From JAHEJJ01 sp965212205 (lineage in GTDB: Bacteria > Bacteroidota > Bacteroidia > Flavobacteriales > Flavobacteriaceae), in NCBI GenBank assembly GCA_965212205.1, contig CBDBUX010000011.1, forward strand, positions 930,001 through 994,000: DNA of 64,000 nt. Direction: 5' to 3'. Positions 34,708 to 43,975 of this stretch are shown here, piece by piece. Position 1 is the first letter of the stretch. Every line of letters starts with the position of its first letter. The notes below the pieces were generated by a model that had not been told where the DNA came from, did not search any database, and was given only the letters and a program-made list of their open reading frames with translations. The translations under genes were made by a program, and so were the position numbers.

Positions 34708-35187
34708 ATGGGGAAAGTCAAACTAGATGAAATAGACCACCAAATCCTCGATATGCTGATCGATAATACGAGGACTCCGTTTACCGATATCGCTAAAAAA
34801 TTATTGATCTCGGCCGGTACAGTTCATGTAAGGGTTAAAAAAATGGAAGAAGCCGGAATTATTAAAGGCTCTTCACTGACACTCGATTATGTTCAACTAG
34901 GATATTCCTTTATCGCGTATGTAGGTATTTTTCTGGAAAAGACACATCAGACTAAATTTGTACTTGAGCGCCTGGTACAGATACCTTATGTTACAGTGGC
35001 GCATATCACCACTGGAAAGTTCAATATTTTTTGTAAGATCCGTGCTCAGGATACCACTCATGCAAAGAATATCATTTTCAGGATTGATGATATTGAAGGA
35101 ATAAGCAGGACCGAGACTATGATTTCGTTAGAAGAGAGCATCAACGACAAAAAACGATTGATGCATACTATCTTTAACGAACTCTAG
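34708..35187 (+). CDS. Lrp/AsnC family transcriptional regulator
   Basis: A 159-residue regulator. The N-terminal winged helix-turn-helix is clear: LDEIDHQILDMLIDNTR, then DIAKKLLISAGTVHVRVKKMEEAGIIKGS in parts. The C-terminal RAM domain (about 68-150) contains VAHITTGKFNIFCKIRAQ, the expected effector-binding fold that assembles octamers. These regulators respond to amino acids and control amino-acid metabolism or uptake. The neighbouring genes do not single out a target. Confidence 0.93.
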   Translation: MGKVKLDEIDHQILDMLIDNTRTPFTDIAKKLLISAGTVHVRVKKMEEAGIIKGSSLTLDYVQLGYSFIAYVGIFLEKTHQTKFVLERLVQIPYVTVAHITTGKFNIFCKIRAQDTTHAKNIIFRIDDIEGISRTETMISLEESINDKKRLMHTIFNEL

Positions 35188-35250
35188 CGTATTTCGGCCA
35201 AAGCCTTCCCCTTCAAAAATGGAATAGATGGCAAATTCTTTATCTGTTTT

Positions 35251-35772
35251 ATGAAAGCTGCTGAATTAGACAAAAACGACTACCATCCTTTTTACGGACC
35301 TTATATCATGGAATTAGGAGATGTGGAACTGATGGACTTACTCAAAAAACAACGTACTAATTTTCCTCAATTCATCGCCAGTATTCCTGATGATAAATGG
35401 CATAGTTCTTATGGGGAAGGGAAGTGGACTATTGCTGAGGTCCTGGTCCACATATTAGATGCCGAGAGGGTTTTTCAATATCGGGCGCTGAGATTCGCCA
35501 GAAAAGATACTACAGATCTTCCTGGTTTTGATCAGGACGCTTATGTGCCTCTTTCAGGAGCATCAGCGCGAACTAAAGATGATGTTATTGAAGAATATGA
35601 TGCGGTAAGAGCTTCTACGATCGCCCTCTATTCGAAGTTTAGCGATGAAAAATTGAAAAGGAAGGGCAGTGCTAATAATGCGGCCATGAGTGTGGCGGCG
35701 CTAGGCTTTATCATCTGTGGCCATCAAAGGCATCACAGGAATGTTATCAGAAGCCGCTATCTGGGGCTTTAA
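35251..35772 (+). CDS. DinB-like (DUF664-type) family protein
   Basis: A 173-residue four-helix protein of the DinB/YfiT group. The metal-binding histidines are visible in VLVHILDAERVF near 70 and in CGHQRHHRNVI near 160. Members are metal-dependent thiol transferases or have no known role; the name DinB refers to a B. subtilis damage-inducible gene and does not mean a DNA polymerase. It converges on a small gene to the right, sharing four bases of stop codons. Two further DinB-fold genes occur at 57.9 and 62.4 kb. Confidence 0.88.
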   Translation: MKAAELDKNDYHPFYGPYIMELGDVELMDLLKKQRTNFPQFIASIPDDKWHSSYGEGKWTIAEVLVHILDAERVFQYRALRFARKDTTDLPGFDQDAYVPLSGASARTKDDVIEEYDAVRASTIALYSKFSDEKLKRKGSANNAAMSVAALGFIICGHQRHHRNVIRSRYLGL

Positions 35773-36086
35773 TCGAGTTCGATATCTTCTTCGGATCCAT
35801 TTTCGAAATTATGCTCTATTTCAGTCTCTTTGGTCGGGCTTTTCTCGATCTTATCCAATTCCTTTAAGACATCCTCAAAATTGGAAATGAAATGGTTGAG
35901 GACTTTACTGATTTTTACCAAGTAGACAGCTTCTTCGGTGCGTAATTCGACCGCCTGAACGATATCCCCCCGGGCGTTGGTGAAGGCGATAATGTCTTCA
36001 TCGCCATATCCGTTAGGATAGCTCTCTATGAGCATCGTGGCTAAATTGCGATCGAGTTTTTTGTAATCTACCAGTATTCGCTTCAT
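35769..36086 (-). CDS. Small acidic hypothetical protein
   Basis: From the ATG at 36086 the protein has 105 residues; the longer frame from 36149 has an unlikely N-terminus. It opens MKRILVDYKKLD and includes YPNGYGDEDIIAFTNARGDIV, then a helix and a Glu/Asp-rich tail (EEDIELD). The opening resembles a small DUF-type family commonly found next to aroB in flavobacteria, but no function is known. It is separated from aroB by 135 bases. Confidence 0.75.
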   Translation of the reverse strand: MKRILVDYKKLDRNLATMLIESYPNGYGDEDIIAFTNARGDIVQAVELRTEEAVYLVKISKVLNHFISNFEDVLKELDKIEKSPTKETEIEHNFENGSEEDIELD

Positions 36087-36221
36087 AAATAGGTTTGTTG
36101 TTGACGACACATTGGCATTTGGTTGATGGCCATCATTGGTTATCTGCAAACCTAAACTAGACTTTTTTTTAGAAGAATTTTCTAAAGAGTTGTCAATGCG
36201 AAGAATTAGTATATGTAATCC

Positions 36222-37283
36222 TTATTCTTTGTAGTATGCAAAAGCCTGGGCGAATAATTCTTTGGGTACTCGGTTGTCTATTACAGCTTCTCCGATACGT
36301 TGGATCAGTACAAAATTAATATTCCCGTGGGTGTTTTTTTTATCGAATTTCAGCAAGTCGAGTATATCCTCAATGTCATCTTCATTAAAGTCAACTCGTG
36401 TGTAGCGCTTCAACAGGGTGGTCTTGATATCATTAAGCTGATTGGTACCCAGTCCGAGTAATTTATGAGAAAGGAAACTCTCGAGAATCATACCGGCTAC
36501 GATCGCCTCGCCATGTAAAAGTGGATGATACTTGTCTTTTTCAAGGTAGTACGACTCAATGGCATGCCCTAATGTGTGCCCAAAGTTCAGGATCTTTCGC
36601 AGATTTTTCTCCGTTGGATCTTGCGAGACTATACCATTTTTGATCTGTATGGAATCATAAATCAGGTCATTCACATTGTCGAAAGGCATTACTTGCCGCA
36701 GCATAGCCCAATGAGGTTCGCTATCGATCAGTCCATGTTTGAGCATCTCTGCAAAACCACTTAACCACTGACGCTCTTCAAGGGTTCTGAGGAAGGGAGT
36801 AATAACCAAAACCATCACCGGTTCATTGATCACTCCGACTTGGTTTTTCAAATTGCCCAGATCAACACCCGTTTTACCACCAATAGATGCATCTACCATG
36901 GCCAGCAGGGTAGTAGGTACGTTGATAAAATCTATTCCCCGCTTGAAGGTCGAGGCTACAAATCCACCCATGTCAGTAATTACACCGCCTCCGAGATTGA
37001 TCAGTAAGCTCCGGCGATCGGCATCGAGCTCAGAAAGCGCATCCCATACCTGTGTACAGGTATCTATGTTCTTAAATGCTTCTCCAGCTTCAATTTCAAT
37101 CACTTCGAATTCAAAGACCTTATCGAGTTGTGCTGAAAATTGAGGAAGACAATGTTTATTGGTGTTTTCATCGACAAGTATAAACACCTTGGAATAATTA
37201 GCCTTGTGAATTTGTTCCTCCAGTGATTCATACGCCTTGTAGTTGAAGTGGATGGCACATCTGGGTGTAACTATAGATTCCAT
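36222..37283 (-). CDS. aroB: 3-dehydroquinate synthase
   Basis: This NAD- and metal-dependent enzyme makes 3-dehydroquinate from DAHP in the shikimate pathway. The protein has 353 residues. Features include GGGVITDMGGFVASTFKRGI near 98 (NAD site), PTTLLAMVDASIGGKTGVD, and the zinc-binding region LNFGHTLGHAIE near 240. It is divergent from the proline dehydrogenase gene with 123 bases between starts. Identification is firm. Confidence 0.96.
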   Translation of the reverse strand: MESIVTPRCAIHFNYKAYESLEEQIHKANYSKVFILVDENTNKHCLPQFSAQLDKVFEFEVIEIEAGEAFKNIDTCTQVWDALSELDADRRSLLINLGGGVITDMGGFVASTFKRGIDFINVPTTLLAMVDASIGGKTGVDLGNLKNQVGVINEPVMVLVITPFLRTLEERQWLSGFAEMLKHGLIDSEPHWAMLRQVMPFDNVNDLIYDSIQIKNGIVSQDPTEKNLRKILNFGHTLGHAIESYYLEKDKYHPLLHGEAIVAGMILESFLSHKLLGLGTNQLNDIKTTLLKRYTRVDFNEDDIEDILDLLKFDKKNTHGNINFVLIQRIGEAVIDNRVPKELFAQAFAYYKE

Positions 37284-37376
37284 GTCGCTCTCTTAGCTTG
37301 TTAGCCCTTGTTTTCGCAATGATTTACTAACACAAATAAAGTGCATTTTTACTGAAATGAATACAATTCCAGTGAT

Positions 37377-37384
37377 TATATTTG
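37377..37384 (+). promoter_or_regulatory. Candidate -7 promoter element of the proline dehydrogenase gene
   Basis: TATATTTG matches TAnnTTTG, 22 bases upstream of the ATG at 37407. The -33 element is weak. Confidence 0.5.
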
Positions 37385-37406
37385 ATACATTGAATTGAAC
37401 TATTCT

Positions 37407-38573
37407 ATGGACAGGATATTTGAGGACACCGAAACGGCATTTGCCCTGAAAACAGACTCAGAACTTGAAAGGGCCTATTTTCTTTTTAAACTTATCGCCA
37501 ACGAACCCCTGGTAAAAATAGGGACAGCCGTAACAAATTTTGCGATAAAAGCGCACTTGCCTGTTGAAGGCTTGATCAGGGCAACAGTCTTTGATCATTT
37601 TTGCGGTGGAGTGAACGAATCGGATTGTATTCCGGTGGTGGATAAAATGTGGGAGAAAGGTCTGTATTCTGTACTTGACTACTCAGTAGAAGGGAAGGAG
37701 TCCGAAGACCCGCTCGACAATGCGCTGGCCAAGACCCTCGAATTACTCGAATTCGCCAAGGAAAAAAAAGCCATGCCTTTCGCGGTTTTTAAACCTACGG
37801 GCTATGGGCGGATTGGAATCTATCAAAAAATCGGTGAGAATAAGGAGCTTACCACTTCAGAAAAGGCCGAATGGGGAAGGGTAGTAGCCCGGTTCGAAGC
37901 AACTTGTAAAAAGGCTTACGACCTCGATGTGTCTTTATTGATCGATGCTGAAGAAAGCTGGATGCAAGATACCGCAGACCAGCTGGTTGAGGAGATGATG
38001 CGCAAGTACAATAAAGAAAAAGCTGTGGTATTCAATACCTTGCAAATGTATCGGTGGGATCGTATGGAATATCTCAAGGGACTGCATCAGAGGGCTCAGC
38101 AACAGGGGTTCAAGATCGGTATTAAGGTAGTGCGCGGGGCCTATCTCGAAAAAGAGAACGAGCGGGCCGAGGAGATGGGTTATCCCACTCCAATGTGCCC
38201 TTCAAAGAAGGCGACTGATGAAAATTTTGATGATTGTATTGAATATATCCTCCAGCATCTCGATATGATATCACTTTTCTCCGGGACCCATAATGAAGAA
38301 AGTTGTTATAAACTCATGCAATTAATGGAGTCTATGGGAATCCCCAGGAACGATCATAGGGTAGGATTTGGACAGCTCTACGGGATGAGCGACCATATTT
38401 CGTTCAACCTTGCAGAAAAAGGCTATAATGTTGCCAAATATTTACCCTTCGGACCTGTACGTGATGTAATGCCCTATCTTATACGCAGAGCCGAAGAGAA
38501 TACCTCGGTAGCCGGACAAACCAACAGGGAGCTGGCACTTATCAAAAAAGAGAAAAAGCGCCGTAAAATATAA
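37407..38573 (+). CDS. Proline dehydrogenase
   Basis: A 388-residue FAD enzyme that oxidises proline to pyrroline-5-carboxylate and passes electrons to quinone. The ATG at 37407 is preferred to a TTG at 37395. Visible are VFKPTGYGRIGIY near 129, SLLIDAEESWMQ near 177 (the conserved DAE), QMYRWDRMEYL, KIGIKVVRGAYLEKE with the substrate-binding Arg, and a late RxxE-type segment PYLIRRAEEN. It is a stand-alone PRODH without the PutA dehydrogenase half. Confidence 0.93.
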   Translation: MDRIFEDTETAFALKTDSELERAYFLFKLIANEPLVKIGTAVTNFAIKAHLPVEGLIRATVFDHFCGGVNESDCIPVVDKMWEKGLYSVLDYSVEGKESEDPLDNALAKTLELLEFAKEKKAMPFAVFKPTGYGRIGIYQKIGENKELTTSEKAEWGRVVARFEATCKKAYDLDVSLLIDAEESWMQDTADQLVEEMMRKYNKEKAVVFNTLQMYRWDRMEYLKGLHQRAQQQGFKIGIKVVRGAYLEKENERAEEMGYPTPMCPSKKATDENFDDCIEYILQHLDMISLFSGTHNEESCYKLMQLMESMGIPRNDHRVGFGQLYGMSDHISFNLAEKGYNVAKYLPFGPVRDVMPYLIRRAEENTSVAGQTNRELALIKKEKKRRKI

Positions 38574-38642
38574 GATCGTAATCTTTTAACTCCGGCGCTT
38601 GTTTATTTGGTTTTCGACATTCTGGCAAACCCCGATTAAGAC

Positions 38643-39698
38643 TTAGGGGCGCGCTTCAAGGATAAGGTTAAAGGGAGTCTCTGTAGCTCTTCTGAACTGG
38701 GTGAAACCACCATCCATTACCGCTTCCTTTAAACGTTTTTCTCCTGCCTGGGCTCCAAGTGCCTTTCCCACCTCCTGATTGAGCGAACATGGGACACAAA
38801 GTTGGGTAGAGAATGCATAAAATGCCCTCCCCACCGGGTTGAGATTATCTTTAAGCGTATCCTTGGCGTAGGGTTCCACGATCATACAGGTGCCATCGGT
38901 TTTGAGGATATCTTTTACATGGGCACAGGCTCCGGAGGGATCTCCCATATCATGCAGACAATCGAAAAAGGTCACCAGGTCATAGTTGCTTCCAGGTACA
39001 TCCTTGGCCGTACATACTTCAAAGGAAACATTATTTACACCAGCTTCCTGAGCCCTTAAGCGGGCTTGTTCTATAGAAGCATCATGATAGTCATAACCCA
39101 AAAATTCGGAATTGGGGTAGGCCTTGGCCATTATTATGGTCGAAGCCGCATGGCCACATCCCACATCGGCCACTTTTGCACCTTCTTTTAATTTGTCCTC
39201 AACGCCTTCCAATGAAGGAATCCAGGAAGAGATCAGGTTTCCTTCGTACGAAGGGCTGAAGAACTTTTCTGTTCCACAATAGAGACATTTATTGTGATTT
39301 CCCCACGAAATGCCTTCTCCCGATTTAAAGGCCTCCATCATTTTTGGCTCATCGTGATAGAGTGAGGTGATCGCGTAGAATGCTCCGGTCATGAATACAG
39401 GGCTTTTGCGATTTCCAAAGGCCATTGTTTGTTCAGGCGTCATATGATAGTTATTCGCCTGTTCGTTGTATTGAACATACCCTGAAGCAGCTTGAGCTGC
39501 CAACCATTCCCTCACATATCGCTCTGCTGTACCGGTTGCTGATGCCAATTGTTCGCATGACATTGGCCCGTTTTCAGAAAGGGTGGTGTACAACCCCAGT
39601 TTGTCGCCGATGGTGATTAGCGGCCCGTTGGCGGCGGCACCCATTTCTACGACAATTTTACCAAGTAGTTCGTGTAGTTTTTCTTCGTTAATTTCCAT
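38643..39698 (-). CDS. SAM-dependent methyltransferase with N-terminal winged helix
   Basis: A 351-residue protein in two parts. Residues 1-110 or so form a winged-helix dimerisation region (MSCEQLASATGTAERYVREWLAAQAASGYV in parts) as in plant- and actinobacterial-type O-methyltransferases. The second part has the SAM motif VADVGCGHAAST near 176-187, a second acidic motif FLGYDYHDASIE, and DLVTFFDCLHDMGDP. It also holds a Cys-rich segment (CLYCG near 139-143 and FSTQLCVPCSLN near 296). The substrate is unknown and there is no biosynthetic cluster nearby. Confidence 0.88.
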   Translation of the reverse strand: MEINEEKLHELLGKIVVEMGAAANGPLITIGDKLGLYTTLSENGPMSCEQLASATGTAERYVREWLAAQAASGYVQYNEQANNYHMTPEQTMAFGNRKSPVFMTGAFYAITSLYHDEPKMMEAFKSGEGISWGNHNKCLYCGTEKFFSPSYEGNLISSWIPSLEGVEDKLKEGAKVADVGCGHAASTIIMAKAYPNSEFLGYDYHDASIEQARLRAQEAGVNNVSFEVCTAKDVPGSNYDLVTFFDCLHDMGDPSGACAHVKDILKTDGTCMIVEPYAKDTLKDNLNPVGRAFYAFSTQLCVPCSLNQEVGKALGAQAGEKRLKEAVMDGGFTQFRRATETPFNLILEARP

Positions 39699-39909
39699 GA
39701 TTTTGATTATTGAACAGCAGGCGTTATGATTAGCGGAACTAAGTTTTCGTACCTGTAGGTCGTTGAAAGTAGTGAAGTTCGACTTCTGAAATTATACGGT
39801 TGGGATCAATTACTGAAATTATTGTCCGAAGCTTACTCAAAATTTACCGGCCACGTATTCAGATAGGTGAATTACAAATGATATCTCCTGTAATCTAAAG
39901 AATTGATTG

Positions 39910-40641
39910 TCAGGGACTATCTTCTAATTCTATGCCGATAATTTCTTCCAGACCTGCAATCTCTCTGATAGCCTTTTCATAAATAGTGTCTTTTGCCATA
40001 GAGAGGTAGCGCACTTCGTAAATGATATTCTGGATCTCGGGAGCATAGAGTTTGTTGGGCTTCAATATGCGATCGGATTTGGACAATTCAAAGGAATTAT
40101 AGTTCATCACTCCGCGCATCTCCTTTGAAAGCTCGTCGATGATGATAGACCAATTCAGGTCTTCCAGATGGTTGATCCTGTTATAAGTGCTTTCCAGCTT
40201 TTTGATTCTCATAGGGATCTCATGATTCTTAAGGAGTTTTAGGTCGCCACTGTTCACCAGCGTCTCATAAATGTTACCATTTCCATTAAAATCGGAATAC
40301 TGAGACATCATCATGACCAGATATGCCAGTGTATCGATAGCTCGCCTATTTCTATTGCTGATAAGCCGGTTAGCATGTTCTAGTTGTCCCAGGGTCAACC
40401 GGTTAAATGCCTGCATCTCCAGTAGTTCTTTTTTATCTTCGGAGATTTGAGTATTTATGTTCCGATACGTCTTGGCTTCCTCCTGACGTTCAATTTTATG
40501 ATTATTGTAATTATTGATCTGAAGGGCAATAAGGATACCAATCACCACCAGGAGTATTTCACCAAGTGCGTAAAGGACATATTTGCTAAACTTCCTGTCG
40601 CTCAAGAGTTGTCTTCTTATAATTCTAAAATAATGGATCAT
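39910..40641 (-). CDS. DUF6090 family membrane-anchored protein
   Basis: A 243-residue protein with a basic amphipathic start (IHYFRIIRRQLLSDRKFSKYVLYALGE shortened), a single transmembrane segment around 29-45 (LLVVIGILIALQIN) and a long, partly helical exported domain. This N-terminal pattern is the mark of DUF6090, a family expanded in Flavobacteriaceae with no known function. It often occurs in many copies per genome. A candidate -7 element is upstream at 40683-40690. Confidence 0.88.
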   Translation of the reverse strand: MIHYFRIIRRQLLSDRKFSKYVLYALGEILLVVIGILIALQINNYNNHKIERQEEAKTYRNINTQISEDKKELLEMQAFNRLTLGQLEHANRLISNRNRRAIDTLAYLVMMMSQYSDFNGNGNIYETLVNSGDLKLLKNHEIPMRIKKLESTYNRINHLEDLNWSIIIDELSKEMRGVMNYNSFELSKSDRILKPNKLYAPEIQNIIYEVRYLSMAKDTIYEKAIREIAGLEEIIGIELEDSP

Positions 40642-40682
40642 GTGGATGATGCATCGGTATGATCAGTATATACCAATCCTAT

Positions 40683-40690
40683 CAAATGTA
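40683..40690 (-). promoter_or_regulatory. Candidate -7 promoter element of the DUF6090 gene
   Basis: The minus strand reads TACATTTG, matching TAnnTTTG, 41 bases upstream of the start codon. No clear -33 element. Confidence 0.4.
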
Positions 40691-40770
40691 TGCGCCCATA
40701 CTATTATATAGAATGACCAATATCATAGTCGAATGATCGATAGATGTACTAATCGCAGTGATAGACCGAA

Positions 40771-42294
40771 TTACTGTTTTACATTTATCAGTACCGATTC
40801 GCAGCTTTTGAGATCCGAGTTTAAAACAATTTCTTCGGTACTGCTGTTATCCTTGATCTTGATGGAAACGGTATTAGGCGGAAACTTGCCCAGATTATGG
40901 GCATAGAGAAAAAGATCATTTTTTTGATCGGTATTCAGGTCTATTTCGAATACTACCTCGCGGTAGGTTAACAAATGTTTTTTAATCACCTCTTCGCCAT
41001 TGAGATATATGGAAACCAGGTCGCCATCCTGCCGTCCGTGATCCCAAAGAAAAATCTGAATCTTTCCGCTGTCTACCTCAAGCTCTTTTACATACGAGAT
41101 CGTACGACCGGCAAAAGTTTTCCTCAAGGGTTTAATCTCAACGGTCTTTTCTGTGATGGTGGGTGCAGATTCAACAGCGATGTTGGTGATTACTTCTACA
41201 GGCTTGGATTTTTCTCCTTTACGCGGTGCCTTTTCAATAGTAAAGAAGGGAGTGGCAAATTTTGCAACATGGTATTTGTTTGCAGGCTGTTGTTCAATAC
41301 CCATTATTCTGTAATTAGATCCTGCCGGTAATCCTCTTCTCAAATCTATGCCGTCCTCATATTCGGTGTTTTTAAATGTTCCCAGATCTTGAACAACCAT
41401 ATCGTCTTTAACCAGGAAGAACCGTATAGGCTTCGTTTTGTCTATATTCGAGGCTTCCCATTTAATATCCACAGGCCCGGGCTGTGTCCATACCGTAGAT
41501 GCATCGGGGTAGGTGATCTTTATACCCGATCTGAAGCTTATCCTGTCATTGATTCTCGACTGATTTAACCGATCCATCGATTTCTTAAAGTCCAGGTAAG
41601 GGCCATATCCGGCCAGGCCAACTTGTCCTTCTTCCAATAAACGATACCACTCTTCGAGTAGCGGGAGCGCTTCAACCCAGGCTATTTGATCGGGATACTT
41701 TTTTTCAATTTCCCTGAGTTTGGCCAATACTTTTTTCTTATTCTTTTCGTCTGTGGCAGAATTCTGTTGGCCCGCTGGGTTTTCCAGCAATTTCCTGGCA
41801 ACACCCAGTTTCGAATAACCATATCGGTTTTCTAGGAATTGCAATGATTCTTCCAGGCTCAATTGATCGGATTGCTGATAGTTTTCCACAATCCCAAAAG
41901 CTTTGCTGTATTCAGTCAGGCTATTGTTGATCGTAGCCTTGGCGAGTTTTGAAGCCACAGCCTCAGGGCTGTTCAGCGCCTGGCTGAGCATTTCCAATAA
42001 TAGTCCCTTTGAGATGTTCTCGCCCAAATTGCTGTATCCACCCTGATAATAATCAAAGGCCAATCGGGGAGATTCGAGCAAAACATATTTATCATCGTTA
42101 CGGTCCAGCGATGACAAATCCTGATACTCAGATAAAAGCTTGGCTCTTGTTTCGGATTCCCAGGGAGAAGGTTCTTGAATAATGATTTGTTTGCTTAAGG
42201 AAACAGGATCATCTGTATCGCCCCCTTCAGTTGTATTATGCGGGTAGGCCATTTGTAAAAATAGACCGCAGAACAGCCAGAATATGCCTTTCAT
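40771..42294 (-). CDS. Large secreted protein of unknown function
   Basis: From the ATG at 42294 the protein has 507 residues; the frame from 42321 adds nine residues. A signal peptide is followed by a helical region (about 45-210) and then two beta-rich parts: an Ig-like segment around 260-350 (GIKITYPDASTVWTQPG start, DLRRGLPAGSNYRIMGIE) and a C-terminal one that reads like a small carbohydrate-binding or T9SS-type strand domain (IQIFLWDHGRQDGDLVSIYLNGEEV). I do not recognise a family. It lies 110 bases after the 438-residue membrane protein on the same strand and the two are probably a unit. Confidence 0.78.
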   Translation of the reverse strand: MKGIFWLFCGLFLQMAYPHNTTEGGDTDDPVSLSKQIIIQEPSPWESETRAKLLSEYQDLSSLDRNDDKYVLLESPRLAFDYYQGGYSNLGENISKGLLLEMLSQALNSPEAVASKLAKATINNSLTEYSKAFGIVENYQQSDQLSLEESLQFLENRYGYSKLGVARKLLENPAGQQNSATDEKNKKKVLAKLREIEKKYPDQIAWVEALPLLEEWYRLLEEGQVGLAGYGPYLDFKKSMDRLNQSRINDRISFRSGIKITYPDASTVWTQPGPVDIKWEASNIDKTKPIRFFLVKDDMVVQDLGTFKNTEYEDGIDLRRGLPAGSNYRIMGIEQQPANKYHVAKFATPFFTIEKAPRKGEKSKPVEVITNIAVESAPTITEKTVEIKPLRKTFAGRTISYVKELEVDSGKIQIFLWDHGRQDGDLVSIYLNGEEVIKKHLLTYREVVFEIDLNTDQKNDLFLYAHNLGKFPPNTVSIKIKDNSSTEEIVLNSDLKSCESVLINVKQ

Positions 42295-42404
42295 TTTAAT
42301 CAGTTTGGAACGATTGATCACCTTTTAGGCCAATCGTATATAGATAACAGAAATCATCGATGAATATTATGTTTTCTTCGATGAAACGCATAAAACCTCT
42401 ATTA

Positions 42405-43721
42405 TTATTCTTTCCAGAATGGAATGCGAACGGTTTCGCGATAGGTAAGAGAGTCTCTTTGACTCTCCATGGGCAATAATACCACCACATTAAGCTCGTG
42501 TTCACCCCTGGGTAAATAGTCTACATCAACCACCGTTAGCAGACCTACGTTCTGACGTATGGGATGATTATAAAACCGGAATTTGAGCTTCGCATGTAAC
42601 GAATCGTTAATATAGATCCTAAAACGCTGTGCATGGCAATCTATGGCCCTTTCGGCATCCATTTGAAATCGGTCAGGATCGTTAAAACCAAAGATGTAAA
42701 CTCCTCTTTGTGCCGGCACCAGATCTGGACAAAGAAACTCGATTACCTCATCATCCGAACGCGCTATATATGGTAAATAGACATCCAAAAACCCATTGTT
42801 GACATATTTCGAAGAAATGCTCGCCGAATAACTGGTAAAATTTTGATCCCAGACATCATCGTATAGGTAAGTATTGATCGATTCATTCATACGGTTTCCG
42901 GGCAAATAAGATTCGGTCTCCAGCGTGAGCGAAGAAAAAAATGAAAAAAGCGCCAGATAAGGGATAATAAAAAGTACCACCTTGCGTCCATATTTGTTAT
43001 CTACCAGGTTGTAGTAGATCGGGCGATATATAAATGACAACGTTAGGGCACTATAAAATCGATAAAAGGGGTAGTAATACCTACCCATCCGGTTTCGTTT
43101 TTTAAGCCATCCAAGGGTGATAAAATCTAAAAAGTAGACAACTCCTCCAATGAGATAAATAATCAGGAAGAGAGAAAGCAGAACAGACCAAAATCTACTT
43201 TGGTCAGGGTCGATTCCATCAAGGGCCCAGATAGTGAAGAATACCACTACGACAAATAACCCTAGCGAAATAAGAATAAAAATAATCAGAAAGGTAAATC
43301 CGAAAACGGAGCTGCACAGTTTCTCCAATTGTTGAATATATACATCGAAACTGCCTATCCTGCGCTTTAAGAAACGGTCGAACCTGGAGACAAATTGTAA
43401 TTGTTCAAATTCGATTTCTCCACTGATATAGCGCAGACCTATGGTACTGATCCATAGTCCTCTTAGCAGCACATGCATAATCAGATTTACGATGAGCACA
43501 TGCCATGCTCCCATAAGTACCTGATAAGGTATGTAGAGGACCCCATACCAGGTGCTGCCAGTTGACAGCAATTGTATGTCATAATAGAGATGCCTTACAG
43601 GTTCATAGGACTCTGCCAACAGGAAAATAGCGAATCCGGAAATAAGCAGTTCTAGTTGCCAACTTTCCTGCTGAAGGATTTCTAGCCATCGGCTAAAACG
43701 GGTTTTTCCCTTATCTTCCAT
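42405..43721 (-). CDS. Polytopic membrane protein of unknown function
   Basis: A 438-residue protein with about six hydrophobic segments between residues 20 and 275 (for example LELLISGFAIFLLAES, VFGFTFLIIFILISLGLFVVV and KVVLFIIPYLALFSFF), then a soluble C-terminal domain of about 160 residues (from LETESYLPGN) facing out of the cytoplasm. Basic, aromatic motifs such as WLKKRNRMGRYYYPFYRFYSALT lie between segments. No known motif is visible. It directly precedes the secreted 507-residue protein, which suggests that they work together at the envelope. Confidence 0.8.
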   Translation of the reverse strand: MEDKGKTRFSRWLEILQQESWQLELLISGFAIFLLAESYEPVRHLYYDIQLLSTGSTWYGVLYIPYQVLMGAWHVLIVNLIMHVLLRGLWISTIGLRYISGEIEFEQLQFVSRFDRFLKRRIGSFDVYIQQLEKLCSSVFGFTFLIIFILISLGLFVVVVFFTIWALDGIDPDQSRFWSVLLSLFLIIYLIGGVVYFLDFITLGWLKKRNRMGRYYYPFYRFYSALTLSFIYRPIYYNLVDNKYGRKVVLFIIPYLALFSFFSSLTLETESYLPGNRMNESINTYLYDDVWDQNFTSYSASISSKYVNNGFLDVYLPYIARSDDEVIEFLCPDLVPAQRGVYIFGFNDPDRFQMDAERAIDCHAQRFRIYINDSLHAKLKFRFYNHPIRQNVGLLTVVDVDYLPRGEHELNVVVLLPMESQRDSLTYRETVRIPFWKE

Positions 43722-43732
43722 TATGCATCATG

Positions 43733-43965
43733 TTATATCATCGAGCGATCCCAGTCGATCAGATCATCGACATCTATTGCGTAAATTCCAAAACGCGGGC
43801 TATAATCCGTTGAAGGTAAAGCGGATAAAATATCTATTTCATGATATTTATCAGAAAGACCACAATAGGGTCTTAAATACACGGCATCCACATTGGCGGC
43901 AGGATACTACAAAATCCGGAATTTCTTCGTGTAAAGAAGCCCGAATGGCTTTTGGTGCATAAATC
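43733..43965 (-). pseudogene. Possible frameshifted coding remnant on the minus strand
   Basis: In this gap the minus strand shows protein-like sequence in two frames. One reads PKAIRASLHEEIPDFV just after the GyrI-like gene. One base out of phase, YPAANVDAVYLRP followed by CGLSDKYHEIDILSAL and a tail FGIYAIDVDDLIDW runs to a TAA at 43733-43735. Joining them needs one base removed near 43905-43907. No start codon is clear and I do not recognise the family. The plus-strand frame over the same bases looks random. Confidence 0.35.
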
Positions 43966-43975
43966 TATATGGTCG

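Noticed and set aside
43723..43962. Plus-strand open frame of 79 residues in the 43.7 kb gap
   Set aside because: Composition is His/Arg/Lys-heavy and unlike real proteins; the minus strand reads better as a remnant.
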